A stretch of DNA of 64,000 nt from contig NZ_CM125436.1 of assembly GCF_052072235.1 (NCBI RefSeq), positions 2,846,001 to 2,910,000 of the forward strand. The letters are read 5' to 3'. Both the position numbers and the translations under genes were made by a program. Within the stretch, counting starts at the first letter, position 1; each line of letters opens with the position of its first letter. The DNA is from Brevibacillus_D fluminis_A (GTDB lineage Bacteria; Bacillota; Bacilli; Brevibacillales; Brevibacillaceae). Shown here piece after piece: positions 32,341-40,971 of this stretch. The notes beneath the pieces are model-generated. The model did not search any database. It was not told where the DNA came from and saw only the letters and a list, made by a program, of their open reading frames with translations.

Positions 32341-34041
32341 TTACCACGTACGCATGGGGAGCGCACCAGGGGCAGGATGAATGAACATCTGTGTGATTGG
32401 CACCGTATAGGCAATTAAAATGAGCGCCACCGCGACACCGATCCATACGCCCCAGCGATCGAGTAGGAACGGCGGATTTTGCTGCCCTTCCAGCACCTCT
32501 CCCATCGGGTACTCATTAAGCTCCTCCGATTTAGGAGCAAACTTCCATAAATAGATCGCCACGATCAGGAAAAGAATGATCCCTATAAACAGGAACCCTC
32601 CTCCCCAAGCCATTGCCACGCGATATGGCTCCCAGGAAGCTACAATCGAATGGTTGCCATAGTTGGTATAGCTTGTCCGACGGGGTTCGCCCAAAAGCCC
32701 CACGAGGTGCATGGCCCCTGACATCAGCCCCATTCCGATCAGCCAAACCACTGCCTGCAAGATCCCTAGCCGGTTGGCAAAACGGGTCAGCTTCCTGCCA
32801 GTCAATAAAGGCACAAGCATATAGGAGATGCCAAAAAACGTGAGAACCACGCTGGTGGCAATCGTCAAATGAAAGTGCCCTGTGACCCAAATCGTATTGT
32901 GAACGACCTGATTCAGCTGATAACTGGCATTAATGATGCCGCCGATCCCCGCTGGCACGAAGATCACCATGCCAAGAAACGGCGCCAAAAAACGAACATC
33001 TTGATAAGGCAGCTTCGTGAACCAGCCTAACAGACCTTTGCCTCCTTGCGCGCGTCCTGCCAGTTCGAATGTTGCAAGCAAGGAGAACGCCGTTAGAAAT
33101 GATGGGATGATCACGAAAAACGTCAGTACCGTTTGGACAAATTTCCAAAAGGGAGAGATCCCTGGCTCGTTTAACTGATGATGAAAGCCAACGGGAATGG
33201 AATACAGGATAAATAGAATAAACGTCAAGCGCGGCAGCGAATTGCTGAAAATGCGCCCTTTGATCAAGCGCGGAATATTGACATACCAATACGTGTAGGC
33301 TGGCAGCAGCCAAAAGTAGACCAGGGCGTGCCCAAAATACCAAAAAAGCGTGCGGCTCAGCGTCACATCCACCCGCTCACTCCATCCCAACGACCATGGG
33401 ATCAGCTGGAGAACGACTTCCAGCGCAACGCCGAGACTGCAAATCACCCAAAGAATCATCGTCGCGACCGCCATATAAGCATAGAGAGGAGAAGATTCCC
33501 CCGGATGAGCCTTGCGCCAGCGGGCAAAAGCTTTGAAAATGGCGATGCTGCTGCACCAGCTCCCGATCACTACGGACGCCAGGCCAATATAAAAGAGCGG
33601 ACTCGCTTTGAGCGGGGCATAAAACGTATACAACACGGAGGCATTATTACTCAGGATCGGAATCAGCGCTACCAATGTCCCTCCCAGCATGAGAACATAA
33701 CCAACCCATCCCCATTTGCGTTCGCCCGGGCTCAGTTCTCCTCCCGTCGATTTGGCCATCCCGGACAAGAAGAAGCCGATGATGAAAAACGTGGTAAAGA
33801 TGAGGGCAAGACTGACCCCATGCAGCGTGAGCAGCTGATAATAGCCGATCGGCGACGGAAGATGAATCATCCCTGTGCGCTGCAATGTCTGCAAGAGCCC
33901 CGCGAGCGCTCCGATTAACAAGGCGAGATAAGCAAACCCGATATGAGCCTTGATCAACCGATTATCATCCGGATGGAAGCGAAAGCCCCCTGCTCCCACA
34001 GTCGCTCCGCCAAATCCTACATTTTTTGCCGTATGCTCCAT
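32341..34041 (-). CDS. cbaA: b(o/a)3-type cytochrome c oxidase subunit I
   Basis: A 566-residue haem-copper oxidase subunit with about 13 membrane helices. Ligand motifs: LTLHGVSLALIFTT (low-spin haem His), FGHALVYFWLLPAY (CuB His and cross-linked Tyr), GFHHQLNEPG (two CuB His) and TGHFHLTIA (high-spin and low-spin haem His). The B-family proton channel pattern, not the D-channel of aa3 enzymes, fits. It reduces oxygen to water in the cell membrane. It is last in a three-gene operon after subunits IIa and II. GGAAGGGG lies 8 bases before the ATG. Confidence 0.94.
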   Translation of the reverse strand: MEHTAKNVGFGGATVGAGGFRFHPDDNRLIKAHIGFAYLALLIGALAGLLQTLQRTGMIHLPSPIGYYQLLTLHGVSLALIFTTFFIIGFFLSGMAKSTGGELSPGERKWGWVGYVLMLGGTLVALIPILSNNASVLYTFYAPLKASPLFYIGLASVVIGSWCSSIAIFKAFARWRKAHPGESSPLYAYMAVATMILWVICSLGVALEVVLQLIPWSLGWSERVDVTLSRTLFWYFGHALVYFWLLPAYTYWYVNIPRLIKGRIFSNSLPRLTFILFILYSIPVGFHHQLNEPGISPFWKFVQTVLTFFVIIPSFLTAFSLLATFELAGRAQGGKGLLGWFTKLPYQDVRFLAPFLGMVIFVPAGIGGIINASYQLNQVVHNTIWVTGHFHLTIATSVVLTFFGISYMLVPLLTGRKLTRFANRLGILQAVVWLIGMGLMSGAMHLVGLLGEPRRTSYTNYGNHSIVASWEPYRVAMAWGGGFLFIGIILFLIVAIYLWKFAPKSEELNEYPMGEVLEGQQNPPFLLDRWGVWIGVAVALILIAYTVPITQMFIHPAPGALPMRTW

Positions 34042-34069
34042 CTGTTCGTCCCCTTCCTGACTTTGGTCA

Positions 34070-34549
34070 TCATTTCACGATCAGCTTGCCCATCATTAAC
34101 TGATGGCCCGCTCCACAGTATTCGTTGCATAGCATCAAATACTCACCCGGCTTTTTAAAGGTATAGGTAAATTCGGTTATATGCCCCGGCACCACCATCA
34201 TGTTCACATTTGTCCCCGGTACCGCGATTCCATGGACCACATCCGGGCTGGACGCCTGGAAATGGACGGTTGCGCCTGCCGGGACGACGGTTTCATTGGG
34301 GGAAAAGGCGAATGTTTGCGCCAACAGTACCGCTTTGTACTCATTGGCTCCGATCTGAAACACGCCCGGAGAATCGAAGGGAGCGGTTTCTCTCACATGC
34401 TCGGGGGCCACCGTTTTCATATGCCCATCTGCCGGATGCAAATTCATGCCGAATGCCATGACCCCCGTAATGAGCAAGAATGCAGCAAGGGTGGCGATTC
34501 CAAACCAGAGCCATATTTTTTCGTAACGAGGCAAGTCTATTCCCATCAT
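34070..34549 (-). CDS. cbaB: b(o/a)3-type cytochrome c oxidase subunit II
   Basis: A 159-residue membrane-anchored cupredoxin. One N-terminal helix (about 14-35) is followed by the CuA domain with VVHGIAVPGTNVN and CNEYCGAGHQLMMG, which has both Cys, the His and the Met of the dinuclear CuA centre. It accepts electrons from cytochrome c and passes them to subunit I. The ATG at 34549 is chosen because GGGAGG lies 9 bases upstream; an earlier frame start at 34597 would overlap the IIa gene. It follows the IIa gene by 14 bases. Confidence 0.93.
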   Translation of the reverse strand: MMGIDLPRYEKIWLWFGIATLAAFLLITGVMAFGMNLHPADGHMKTVAPEHVRETAPFDSPGVFQIGANEYKAVLLAQTFAFSPNETVVPAGATVHFQASSPDVVHGIAVPGTNVNMMVVPGHITEFTYTFKKPGEYLMLCNEYCGAGHQLMMGKLIVK

Positions 34550-34563
34550 GGCCGATTCCCTCC

Positions 34564-34671
34564 CTAACGGCTGAGATACAAGTCCAAAATGACCCACCAG
34601 CTTGCAATAATGAGTACGCCCAGAACCATAACAAGAAAGAATGAGCCCTTTAGTTGACTTCCATCCTTCAT
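34564..34671 (-). CDS. Cytochrome c oxidase subunit IIa
   Basis: A 35-residue protein, MKDGSQLKGSFFLVMV then a single membrane helix ending WWVILDLYLSR. In ba3 oxidases a peptide of this size (subunit IIa) supplies the helix that subunit II lacks. It lies directly upstream of subunit II in the expected operon position, with GGGAGG 8 bases before its ATG. It is easily missed because of its length. Confidence 0.85.
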   Translation of the reverse strand: MKDGSQLKGSFFLVMVLGVLIIASWWVILDLYLSR

Positions 34672-34773
34672 GTTTGCAACCTCCCTAGTAATCATTTCCT
34701 CTAGTATTCCAATGAGTAGCTAATGTCATCCATCATTACCAAGGGCCCGTATGTCATCCCCATGAAACGGTGT

Positions 34774-34816
34774 AAAAAGAAACCCCGAACGAGTCGTTGT
34801 TTACTCGTTCGGGGTT
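34774..34816 (-). terminator. Orphan terminator-like hairpin before the oxidase operon
   Basis: A perfect 14-bp stem (34781-34794 with 34803-34816), 8-base loop, followed on the minus strand by TTTCTTTTT. No minus-strand gene ends upstream of it, so it sits in the leader of the oxidase operon, about 100 bases before the first gene. It could be an attenuator. Confidence 0.65.
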
Positions 34817-35047
34817 GAGTTCTATATGCAAGGTCACGCCAAAACTATCCGATATGGGGCACAACTCAAAAAAATGGTTCTTTTATACTAATATAACGTA
34901 GACTATTTAGGTAATTATCACTATAATAACCTTAATTAACGTATTAAAGCATGATGATCCCTTCCGTTTCAAGTACAATCTATCTTGAGGAAGCGATGAT
35001 CTGCCATTTTGCATATGGCACTTGAATGGCTGGGAGCGAATCGTGCA
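34817..35047. other. Divergent AT-rich control region
   Basis: This lies between the minus-strand oxidase and the plus-strand chemoreceptor. It contains promoter-like A+T-rich tracts, including TACAAT at 34974-34979 (+) and TATAGT on the minus strand near 34920. CCGATAT at 34849-34855 resembles the sigma-D -10 element, but no good TAAA box is at the right distance. A small hairpin TGCCA/TGGCA is at 35002-35020, inside GCGAT...ATCG pairing. No gene. Confidence 0.35.
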
Positions 35048-35085
35048 ACCGACCCTTATTTTGAAAACAAGGTCGGCTTTTTTTT
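35048..35085 (+). terminator. Orphan terminator-like hairpin before the chemoreceptor gene
   Basis: CCGACC (35049-35054) pairs with GGTCGG (35071-35076), followed by eight T after one C. No plus-strand gene lies upstream for several kilobases, so it is in the leader of the chemoreceptor at 35161, a possible attenuator. Confidence 0.65.
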
Positions 35086-35160
35086 GCGTCCTGGTTACTT
35101 ACAGGTGATCATTCCAAAGGAAACAATCCGTAAACATCCTATTTTGTACTGGAGGAGCGT

Positions 35161-36891
35161 ATGTCCTTGTTCTTTAAAAAAACGAAACCATGGAACGAAT
35201 ATTTGGAGCAATCACGCACGACAAACATTTCGCATGTTGGTGACAGGGTTAAGGATCGGTTGGCATTCATGGGGATTAATCAAGATACCATGAATCATGT
35301 GAAAGACGCAGCTAAAATTTTGTTACCCTACAAAACGGAAATCGTTGACCAGTTTTACGGGTCTATTACTTCCGTCGACCATCTTCAACAGATGATTGTG
35401 AATCATTCCAGTTTAGAACGATTGAGAAAAACAATGGAAAAATATTTGGAGCAGCTCCTCCATGCCGAAGTTGATCAAGAATACGTGGCAACACGAATTA
35501 TTATCGGGCAAGTACACAGCCGCATTCACTTGACTGCAGAGCATTTTATCTCCGCCCACCATTTGTTAATTCAAATTATGACATCCATACTCATGGAGAA
35601 ATTGCACGCGAATCCAAATCGGATGATGCAAAATGTATTGGCCATACAAAAATTGGCGGCTTTTGATCAGCAACTGATTGTAGAAGTGTATATGGAGGAG
35701 ACGTTTAAATCCTTCTTGATCGGAATTTCCGAGATGCTCGATCAATTTACTGAGCTTGATACCACAAAACACTTAATTATCGGGATGGACAAGCAGATTG
35801 AGGAGAGTCACAGTGTGACTGCTGCAACAGAAGAAATCAGTGCCTCTATTCAAGAAGTAGCAGACCATGCCATTCAAGTTGCAGAAAGAACGGACGAAGC
35901 GGTGCTTTCTGCTGAACATAGCAAACAAGTCATCAATAGCGCCCTGCTTGACATTCAACAGGTAGGCGGTGTATATGACAAAGTTTTAGAGCGTGTAAAT
36001 CAGTTGAATCAAGAGATTAAACAAACCCAGGGTGTCGTCAAAATTATTCGTGAGATCGCTGATCAAACCAATTTGCTCGCATTAAATGCAAGTATTGAAG
36101 CGGCAAGAGCCGGTGAACATGGCAAAGGGTTTTCGGTCGTAGCTTCAGAGGTACGCAAGCTGGCTGAGCACACAAAGGATCAAATTGCGCAGATCACCTC
36201 GAATATGGACTCTCTGCAAAGAGTTTCCGAATATGTTACCCAGCAAATCAGTGAAACAGGAAATTTGGTCGATCAAAGCGTTAAAGATGCCCATTACGCT
36301 GATTCGGCGTTACAAACCATCGTTTCAACGATGCAGAAGATCAACCACTCCACTTCTCAAATTGCAGCGATGACCGAGGAACAGACGTCTTCTGTAATGG
36401 ATATTGCGAATCGTAATTCCATCATTTTTGATCTTAGCAAGCAATCACAGGATATTGCAAAACAAACCGCAATCATCATCTTTGATCTAAGCAAACAAAT
36501 GGACAAGTATCGGAACACGTTCTTTACCATCAATGTCAAGCTGAATTATAAAGACATCATCAGGGTTGCAAAAACGGACCATCTTCTGTGGAAATGGAAA
36601 ATATATAACATGCTATTGGGGTTGGAAAAAATCGATCCGAACCAGGCCGCCTCTTACAAAACCTGTAGACTTGGAACCTGGTATTATGGAAATTTGCCAA
36701 CCCAGGTCAAAGATCATCCCGTGTATAAAAAGCTTGAGGAACCTCATAAGGCAGTCCACCATTTTGCCGTTCAAGCCGTAGAGAGCTACGAAAAAGGCAA
36801 TTTCATTGAGGCACAGCAAGCATTTGAACAACTCCAGGAAGCTTCTCAAGATGTCATTACACTGTTGTCTCAACTAGAATCAACATTATAA
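35161..36891 (+). CDS. Globin-coupled chemoreceptor (HemAT-like) with C-terminal CZB domain
   Basis: The product has 576 residues and no membrane helix, so it is cytosolic. Residues 25-190 form a globin-sensor domain with the probable haem-ligand His119 in IGQVHSRIHL. Residues about 205-450 are the methyl-accepting signalling domain with the hairpin tip IREIADQTNLLALNASIEAARAGEHGKGFSVVASEVRKLAEH (only partly quoted motif core: ADQTNLLALNASIEAARAGE). The C-terminus (about 480-576) is a chemoreceptor zinc-binding domain: DHLLWKWK, CRLGTWYYG, HPVYKKLEEPHKAVHHFA supply the His/Cys ligands. HemAT proteins steer aerotaxis; CZB domains sense zinc or hypochlorous acid. GGAGG lies 6 bases before the ATG. 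A diguanylate cyclase follows. Confidence 0.92.
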   Translation: MSLFFKKTKPWNEYLEQSRTTNISHVGDRVKDRLAFMGINQDTMNHVKDAAKILLPYKTEIVDQFYGSITSVDHLQQMIVNHSSLERLRKTMEKYLEQLLHAEVDQEYVATRIIIGQVHSRIHLTAEHFISAHHLLIQIMTSILMEKLHANPNRMMQNVLAIQKLAAFDQQLIVEVYMEETFKSFLIGISEMLDQFTELDTTKHLIIGMDKQIEESHSVTAATEEISASIQEVADHAIQVAERTDEAVLSAEHSKQVINSALLDIQQVGGVYDKVLERVNQLNQEIKQTQGVVKIIREIADQTNLLALNASIEAARAGEHGKGFSVVASEVRKLAEHTKDQIAQITSNMDSLQRVSEYVTQQISETGNLVDQSVKDAHYADSALQTIVSTMQKINHSTSQIAAMTEEQTSSVMDIANRNSIIFDLSKQSQDIAKQTAIIIFDLSKQMDKYRNTFFTINVKLNYKDIIRVAKTDHLLWKWKIYNMLLGLEKIDPNQAASYKTCRLGTWYYGNLPTQVKDHPVYKKLEEPHKAVHHFAVQAVESYEKGNFIEAQQAFEQLQEASQDVITLLSQLESTL

Positions 36892-36980
36892 ACATTCAAC
36901 CAGGGCCCCCTTGCTTTTCAGTAAGGGGATCTTCGATCCTTTTGATTGTACAGATAACTTCAAACCGGAAGGAGAGAGTG

Positions 36981-38075
36981 ATGATGAATCTGGTGATTCA
37001 GTCCACTCTTTCTAATATCGCGATCATTTTTTTCATGCATGTATGCATGGTTGAAATACTCAAAAAAGAGAACAAACTCAAGTCCTCCTATGTTCTGATT
37101 GGACGGATTCTCATCGTATCTTTCGCGGTCATAAGCATGTTTTATCTTCCTGTTCAGTATGGCGAATATCGTTTTGATCTCCGGCTCATTCCATTGGTTT
37201 TCCTTGCCATTCGATGGGGCTGGAAATCTGCTGTTCCAACCTTGCTCATCACATGCCTTTGGCGTCTTGCCCTTGGAGGTGAAGGCGCCGTTCCAGGTGT
37301 GATTTATGGAATGATTCTTCCTGTTTTCGTCGCTCTCGCCTATCAATCAGTCAAAAAAACGGTCCCGCAGCCTCTCTCCTTGGTCGTTTTATTTAGTGTT
37401 GGTTGGTTCATTTCCGATATACCGATCATTATTTTTGTTCCAGATGGTTGGAGTGTCTTCCGTGAAATCTTCATTGTTCGTTATCCATCGTATGTGGTAA
37501 CCGCTTTGATCCTCCATCTGTTTATTATCCATGCAGAAAGAGATCTCATGCTGAAACAAAAACTTCAATATTATGCGGACCACGATCCGTTAACCGGATT
37601 GTATAATATTCGTTACTTTCAAAAGGCTGTGCGGGCTTACACAGACGCAAGCAAACGTATGTATATTGTCATGATTGATATTGATCATTTCAAAAAAATC
37701 AACGATACATACGGACATTTAACTGGTGATTTTGTTCTGAAAAGTGTTTCCAATGTGATTTCGGAAGTTGCATACGCACAAAATCCCAATAATGTTGTGA
37801 TTGGAAGGTACGGTGGCGAAGAGTTCATTTTATTCCTCGCTGTTGATGATAAGGAAAGCATGGTATCCTTGGTCGAATCCATTCGCGCAAGAATCGAAAG
37901 CAACGTATTCTATACAGAAAAGAGAACAAGCTCGTTTCAAGTAACCGTCTCCATTGGCGTTTCGCAAATGGTTGATTGCCAATCGCTGCAAAAAGCTGTT
38001 GAGCGGGCAGACAGGTGCCTGTATTCTTCCAAAAACAATGGACGAAACCAAACAAACTATGCGGAAGGCATATAA
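36981..38075 (+). CDS. Membrane diguanylate cyclase (5TM-LYT sensor plus GGDEF)
   Basis: The product has about 364 residues. Five to six membrane helices (about 1-185) resemble the 5TMR-LYT sensor (IRWGWKSAVPTLLITCLWRLALGG). The GGDEF domain from about residue 200 has DPLTGLYNIRYFQ, IDIDHFKKINDTYGH and an intact GGEEF active site, so it should make cyclic di-GMP. The RxxD inhibitory site five residues before it is not present (NNVV). AAGGAGAG precedes ATG ATG at 36981; the second ATG (36984) is equally likely. A strong inverted repeat follows. Confidence 0.9.
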   Translation: MMNLVIQSTLSNIAIIFFMHVCMVEILKKENKLKSSYVLIGRILIVSFAVISMFYLPVQYGEYRFDLRLIPLVFLAIRWGWKSAVPTLLITCLWRLALGGEGAVPGVIYGMILPVFVALAYQSVKKTVPQPLSLVVLFSVGWFISDIPIIIFVPDGWSVFREIFIVRYPSYVVTALILHLFIIHAERDLMLKQKLQYYADHDPLTGLYNIRYFQKAVRAYTDASKRMYIVMIDIDHFKKINDTYGHLTGDFVLKSVSNVISEVAYAQNPNNVVIGRYGGEEFILFLAVDDKESMVSLVESIRARIESNVFYTEKRTSSFQVTVSIGVSQMVDCQSLQKAVERADRCLYSSKNNGRNQTNYAEGI

Positions 38076-38100
38076 TCACAATGTATAGGCTTGAAACTAA

Positions 38101-38137
38101 CGGCTACGTCAACCTTGTTTGCGCGTTGACGTAGCCG
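38101..38137. terminator. Bidirectional hairpin between convergent genes
   Basis: A perfect 13-bp stem, CGGCTACGTCAAC (38101-38113) with GTTGACGTAGCCG (38125-38137). T runs are poor, but the position between the cyclase and chemoreceptor stops fits a shared terminator. Confidence 0.65.
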
Positions 38138-38151
38138 AATAGAAGCAAAAA

Positions 38152-39846
38152 CTAGATTTTAAATCGGACAATTACCGACTGCAAATCATCTGCCATCGTG
38201 GCCAAAGCAGCTGCCGAGGAAGTGATTTCATCCATGGATGAGAGTTGCTCCTCAGAAGCTGATGCCACGTTCTGGGCATTTCTGGTTGTTTCTTTTGCAA
38301 GATTGGCCATCTCCTCAATTGTCGCACTCACTTGCTCCAGGCTTGCCGACATTTCCTCCGTTACTGCAGATAGCTCCTGGATTTGACCGGAGACATTGTC
38401 AATCGATTTTACGATATTCGCAAACCCGCTCCCTGTTTCGTGTACAAGAGCGATCCCGATTTCGACTTCCTTTGTCCCTTTTTCCATAACTTTTACCGCA
38501 GTCTCGGTATCCTTTTGAATATCATGAATCAAGGCAGAAATCTGATCAGCTGAATGTCTTGATTGCTCAGACAGTTTTCTAACTTCATTTGCTACCACCG
38601 CAAATCCCCGTCCATGTTCCCCTGCCCGCGCTGATTCAATGGCTGCATTTAAGGATAACAAATTTGTTTGATCTGCTATTCCCGTAATCATGTCGATGAT
38701 TTTCTCAATCTGTTTTGAGCGTTCAAACAATTGCTCAATGACAACAGATGTTTGATTGGTTGTAGCAACAATGGAATTCATTTGCTGGATTACCTTCTGA
38801 AGCGATTCGTTCCCTCTTCTTGCTTCCATCGTCGATTCAATTGCTTCATCAGATACGGAAGATGAGGTTTCTGCAACTTGTTGAATCCCTTTTGCCATCT
38901 CCGTGATGGCTCTTGCACTTTCTTCCACACTGTTTCCTTGAATCTCCGTTCCATTTGCCACTTCTTCAAAAGATGAAGCGATTTGGTGCGTAGCCTGTGT
39001 TGCTTGTTCCGCATTTGCCCGTAATTCCTCGGAATAAGACACAACCTGCTCGGAGGTTACACTCACTTGATTGATGAGATGACGCAGACTGCTTGCCATG
39101 TTATTAAACGAGTGTGATAAATCGCCGATCTCATCTTTATTTTTTATTCGAATTTCACCATGCGTTAAGTCACCCGATGAAATTCTCTCAGCTGCTTTCG
39201 CGATTGCCAAAACCGGTTTGGAAAGTACCCTCGTCATGAACCACCCAATGAATATCGCTAAAATGGCAGCAACGCCACTCATTACATACAGTGTGATCCC
39301 GATTGAAGTAACCAAATCTGTATTTTGATTGGTTCCATCGGTCATTAGCAGATACTGGTCTTTTACAATCCCTTCCACTAAAGGGTCCATCTCATTTCCT
39401 AGTGGGATCATTTCTTGTTCATAATAGTGAATGACCTTGTCGAGAGGTACACCCTCTCGTCTCATCTGGATAACTTTTTCAGCCCGTTGTTTATAAACCT
39501 GGTTTAAAGACTTCGCAGTTTGCAATCGTTCTCTATCCACGTCTCGTTTTACCAAGATCAGTGTGTTGTCAACCGTCTGGTCGATACCCTCAATTGCATT
39601 GTCTACATCTTGTGAAAAGCTCTCTTCTTTCGTCAAAAGGTACCCTCTAAGTCCGCTTGACCGTTTATAGACTTGCCCTTGCAATTTTTCTGCATTTGCC
39701 AAAATAACGGATCTTCTTTTAACTAAATCTGAGTAGGATGAATCTACTTTCATAAAATAATAATGAGAGATACTGTTTGTGATCAATAGAAGCATGACCA
39801 CAAGTAAAAACGATACAACCAACTTCTTGCCAATACTAAATCTCAT
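38152..39846 (-). CDS. Transmembrane methyl-accepting chemotaxis protein
   Basis: The product has 564 residues. A membrane helix at about 9-30, an outside four-helix type domain with CHASE3-like pattern (VKRRSVILANAEKLQGQVYK, GYLLTKEESF), a second helix at about 183-205 and a HAMP domain (SKPVLAIAKAAERISSGDLT) lead to the signalling domain with ITGIADQTNLLSLNAAIESARAGE. It would pass an unknown external signal to CheA. The ATG at 39846 has GGGGTG 7 bases upstream; a TTG two codons earlier is less likely. No ligand can be named. Confidence 0.92.
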   Translation of the reverse strand: MRFSIGKKLVVSFLLVVMLLLITNSISHYYFMKVDSSYSDLVKRRSVILANAEKLQGQVYKRSSGLRGYLLTKEESFSQDVDNAIEGIDQTVDNTLILVKRDVDRERLQTAKSLNQVYKQRAEKVIQMRREGVPLDKVIHYYEQEMIPLGNEMDPLVEGIVKDQYLLMTDGTNQNTDLVTSIGITLYVMSGVAAILAIFIGWFMTRVLSKPVLAIAKAAERISSGDLTHGEIRIKNKDEIGDLSHSFNNMASSLRHLINQVSVTSEQVVSYSEELRANAEQATQATHQIASSFEEVANGTEIQGNSVEESARAITEMAKGIQQVAETSSSVSDEAIESTMEARRGNESLQKVIQQMNSIVATTNQTSVVIEQLFERSKQIEKIIDMITGIADQTNLLSLNAAIESARAGEHGRGFAVVANEVRKLSEQSRHSADQISALIHDIQKDTETAVKVMEKGTKEVEIGIALVHETGSGFANIVKSIDNVSGQIQELSAVTEEMSASLEQVSATIEEMANLAKETTRNAQNVASASEEQLSSMDEITSSAAALATMADDLQSVIVRFKI

Positions 39847-40097
39847 ACCCAATCACCCCAGATGCAAACTGATTACTATTTACCCCAGTTTTTTAATAGT
39901 AAACATAATTTTATCGATCAATCCTTTCCTTGAAACCTCCGCTCTCGTGGTTAATTATACCTATATTTTCATTTAAGATGTGTGATTAGGGTCACAGACT
40001 TGTATGATTTAGTGTGGCATGCAAAGTGATTGTAGTTTTCTTGAATTGTCTCCATGTAACGGGAAGTGGTATATTTATGTACAATGGGGGGATCGCG

Positions 40098-40697
40098 ATG
40101 AAGCGAATTCAATTTGAACGTCCAACCGAGTATTACGACGAGCAGCTGTTACCGATTGATGAACAAATCTGTGCATTATTACAACAGCGAAAGAAAATTT
40201 CAAATCATAATCCGGGCTATCCGCCATTCGAATATATCGAGCGCTGGGCAAACTTGTATGGCTTGTACGAAGATTATTTGAAATCTGTATTTGGCACGTT
40301 GCGAAGTGAAGAACTGTATAAACCGCAGATTGAACCGAATGGTTTCAGAATGCATATCCCTGTTTTAAAATCCATCGAGAATGATGGATACCTGTACACA
40401 GTGACGTCTGTAAGGCAGTATGAGAACGCCAGTGTGATCACCTTAACCGCTGATTGGGATGTGACAATTGATTCCTCTACAAATTTACATAACCGGAGAC
40501 ATTTTGACTTGCAAATAGAAGGAGATTACGATTGCCGCATGGACAGATGGGAAGGCAACTCGGGAGATTCATCTTATCACTTTGTTGTTTCTCCACCTCT
40601 GCCAGATGAAATATCGGGAATGGAATTTCGATTTGTAGAATATCGAAGACCATTCAAGGAGCAACCTACCGGATATGAAATTCGCATGATCCCGTAA
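40098..40697 (+). CDS. Hypothetical protein with chorismate-mutase-like N-terminal helix
   Basis: A 199-residue soluble protein. The start (YYDEQLLPIDEQICALLQQRKKIS) recalls the helix 1 pattern of AroQ chorismate mutases (D-x-I-x-x-L-L-x-x-R), but the rest is unlike that fold and looks beta-rich (YLYTVTSVRQYENASVITLTADWD). I infer a family of unknown function in Bacillales. The ATG at 40098 has GGGGGG 6 bases upstream and is preferred over the open frame from 40014. A strong terminator follows. Confidence 0.7.
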   Translation: MKRIQFERPTEYYDEQLLPIDEQICALLQQRKKISNHNPGYPPFEYIERWANLYGLYEDYLKSVFGTLRSEELYKPQIEPNGFRMHIPVLKSIENDGYLYTVTSVRQYENASVITLTADWDVTIDSSTNLHNRRHFDLQIEGDYDCRMDRWEGNSGDSSYHFVVSPPLPDEISGMEFRFVEYRRPFKEQPTGYEIRMIP

Positions 40698-40725
40698 TGC
40701 TTGCACACTGGGGAGCGATGGCTTC

Positions 40726-40779
40726 AAAAAAAGCGGCAGCCTCGGACTTTTTCTTCTTGTCCGAAGCTGCCGCTTTTTT
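40726..40779. terminator. Strong intrinsic terminator
   Basis: AAAAAAGCGGCAGC-CTCGGAC pairs with GTCCGA-AGCTGCCGCTTTTTT across a T-rich loop. It has T runs on both strands and lies downstream of the hypothetical gene at 40098. Confidence 0.9.
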
Positions 40780-40971
40780 ATACGTGTTCAACCAGATCAA
40801 ATCCAACAAAGTTGAAGCCGCTGTCGCCGTTGGGGAACTTTCACTCGCATCAGAAAGAAGGCCGCAACAATAACCAACATCGCCGTTGGTTACTCTATCA
40901 AACCATCTTTGCCTGATCCATCCATTTCGCATTACATTGCTCTCATTCCCTTCCATCATTTCGTTTATCCA

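Noticed and set aside
34981..35085. Cyclic di-GMP (GEMM) riboswitch before the chemoreceptor and cyclase
   Set aside because: The context is tempting, but the conserved CACGCA-GGGCAAACC and GACGCAAAGCC segments are absent.
35009..35293. 94-codon open frame running through the chemoreceptor start
   Set aside because: It crosses the terminator-like hairpin, lacks a ribosome binding site and overlaps the real gene in another frame.
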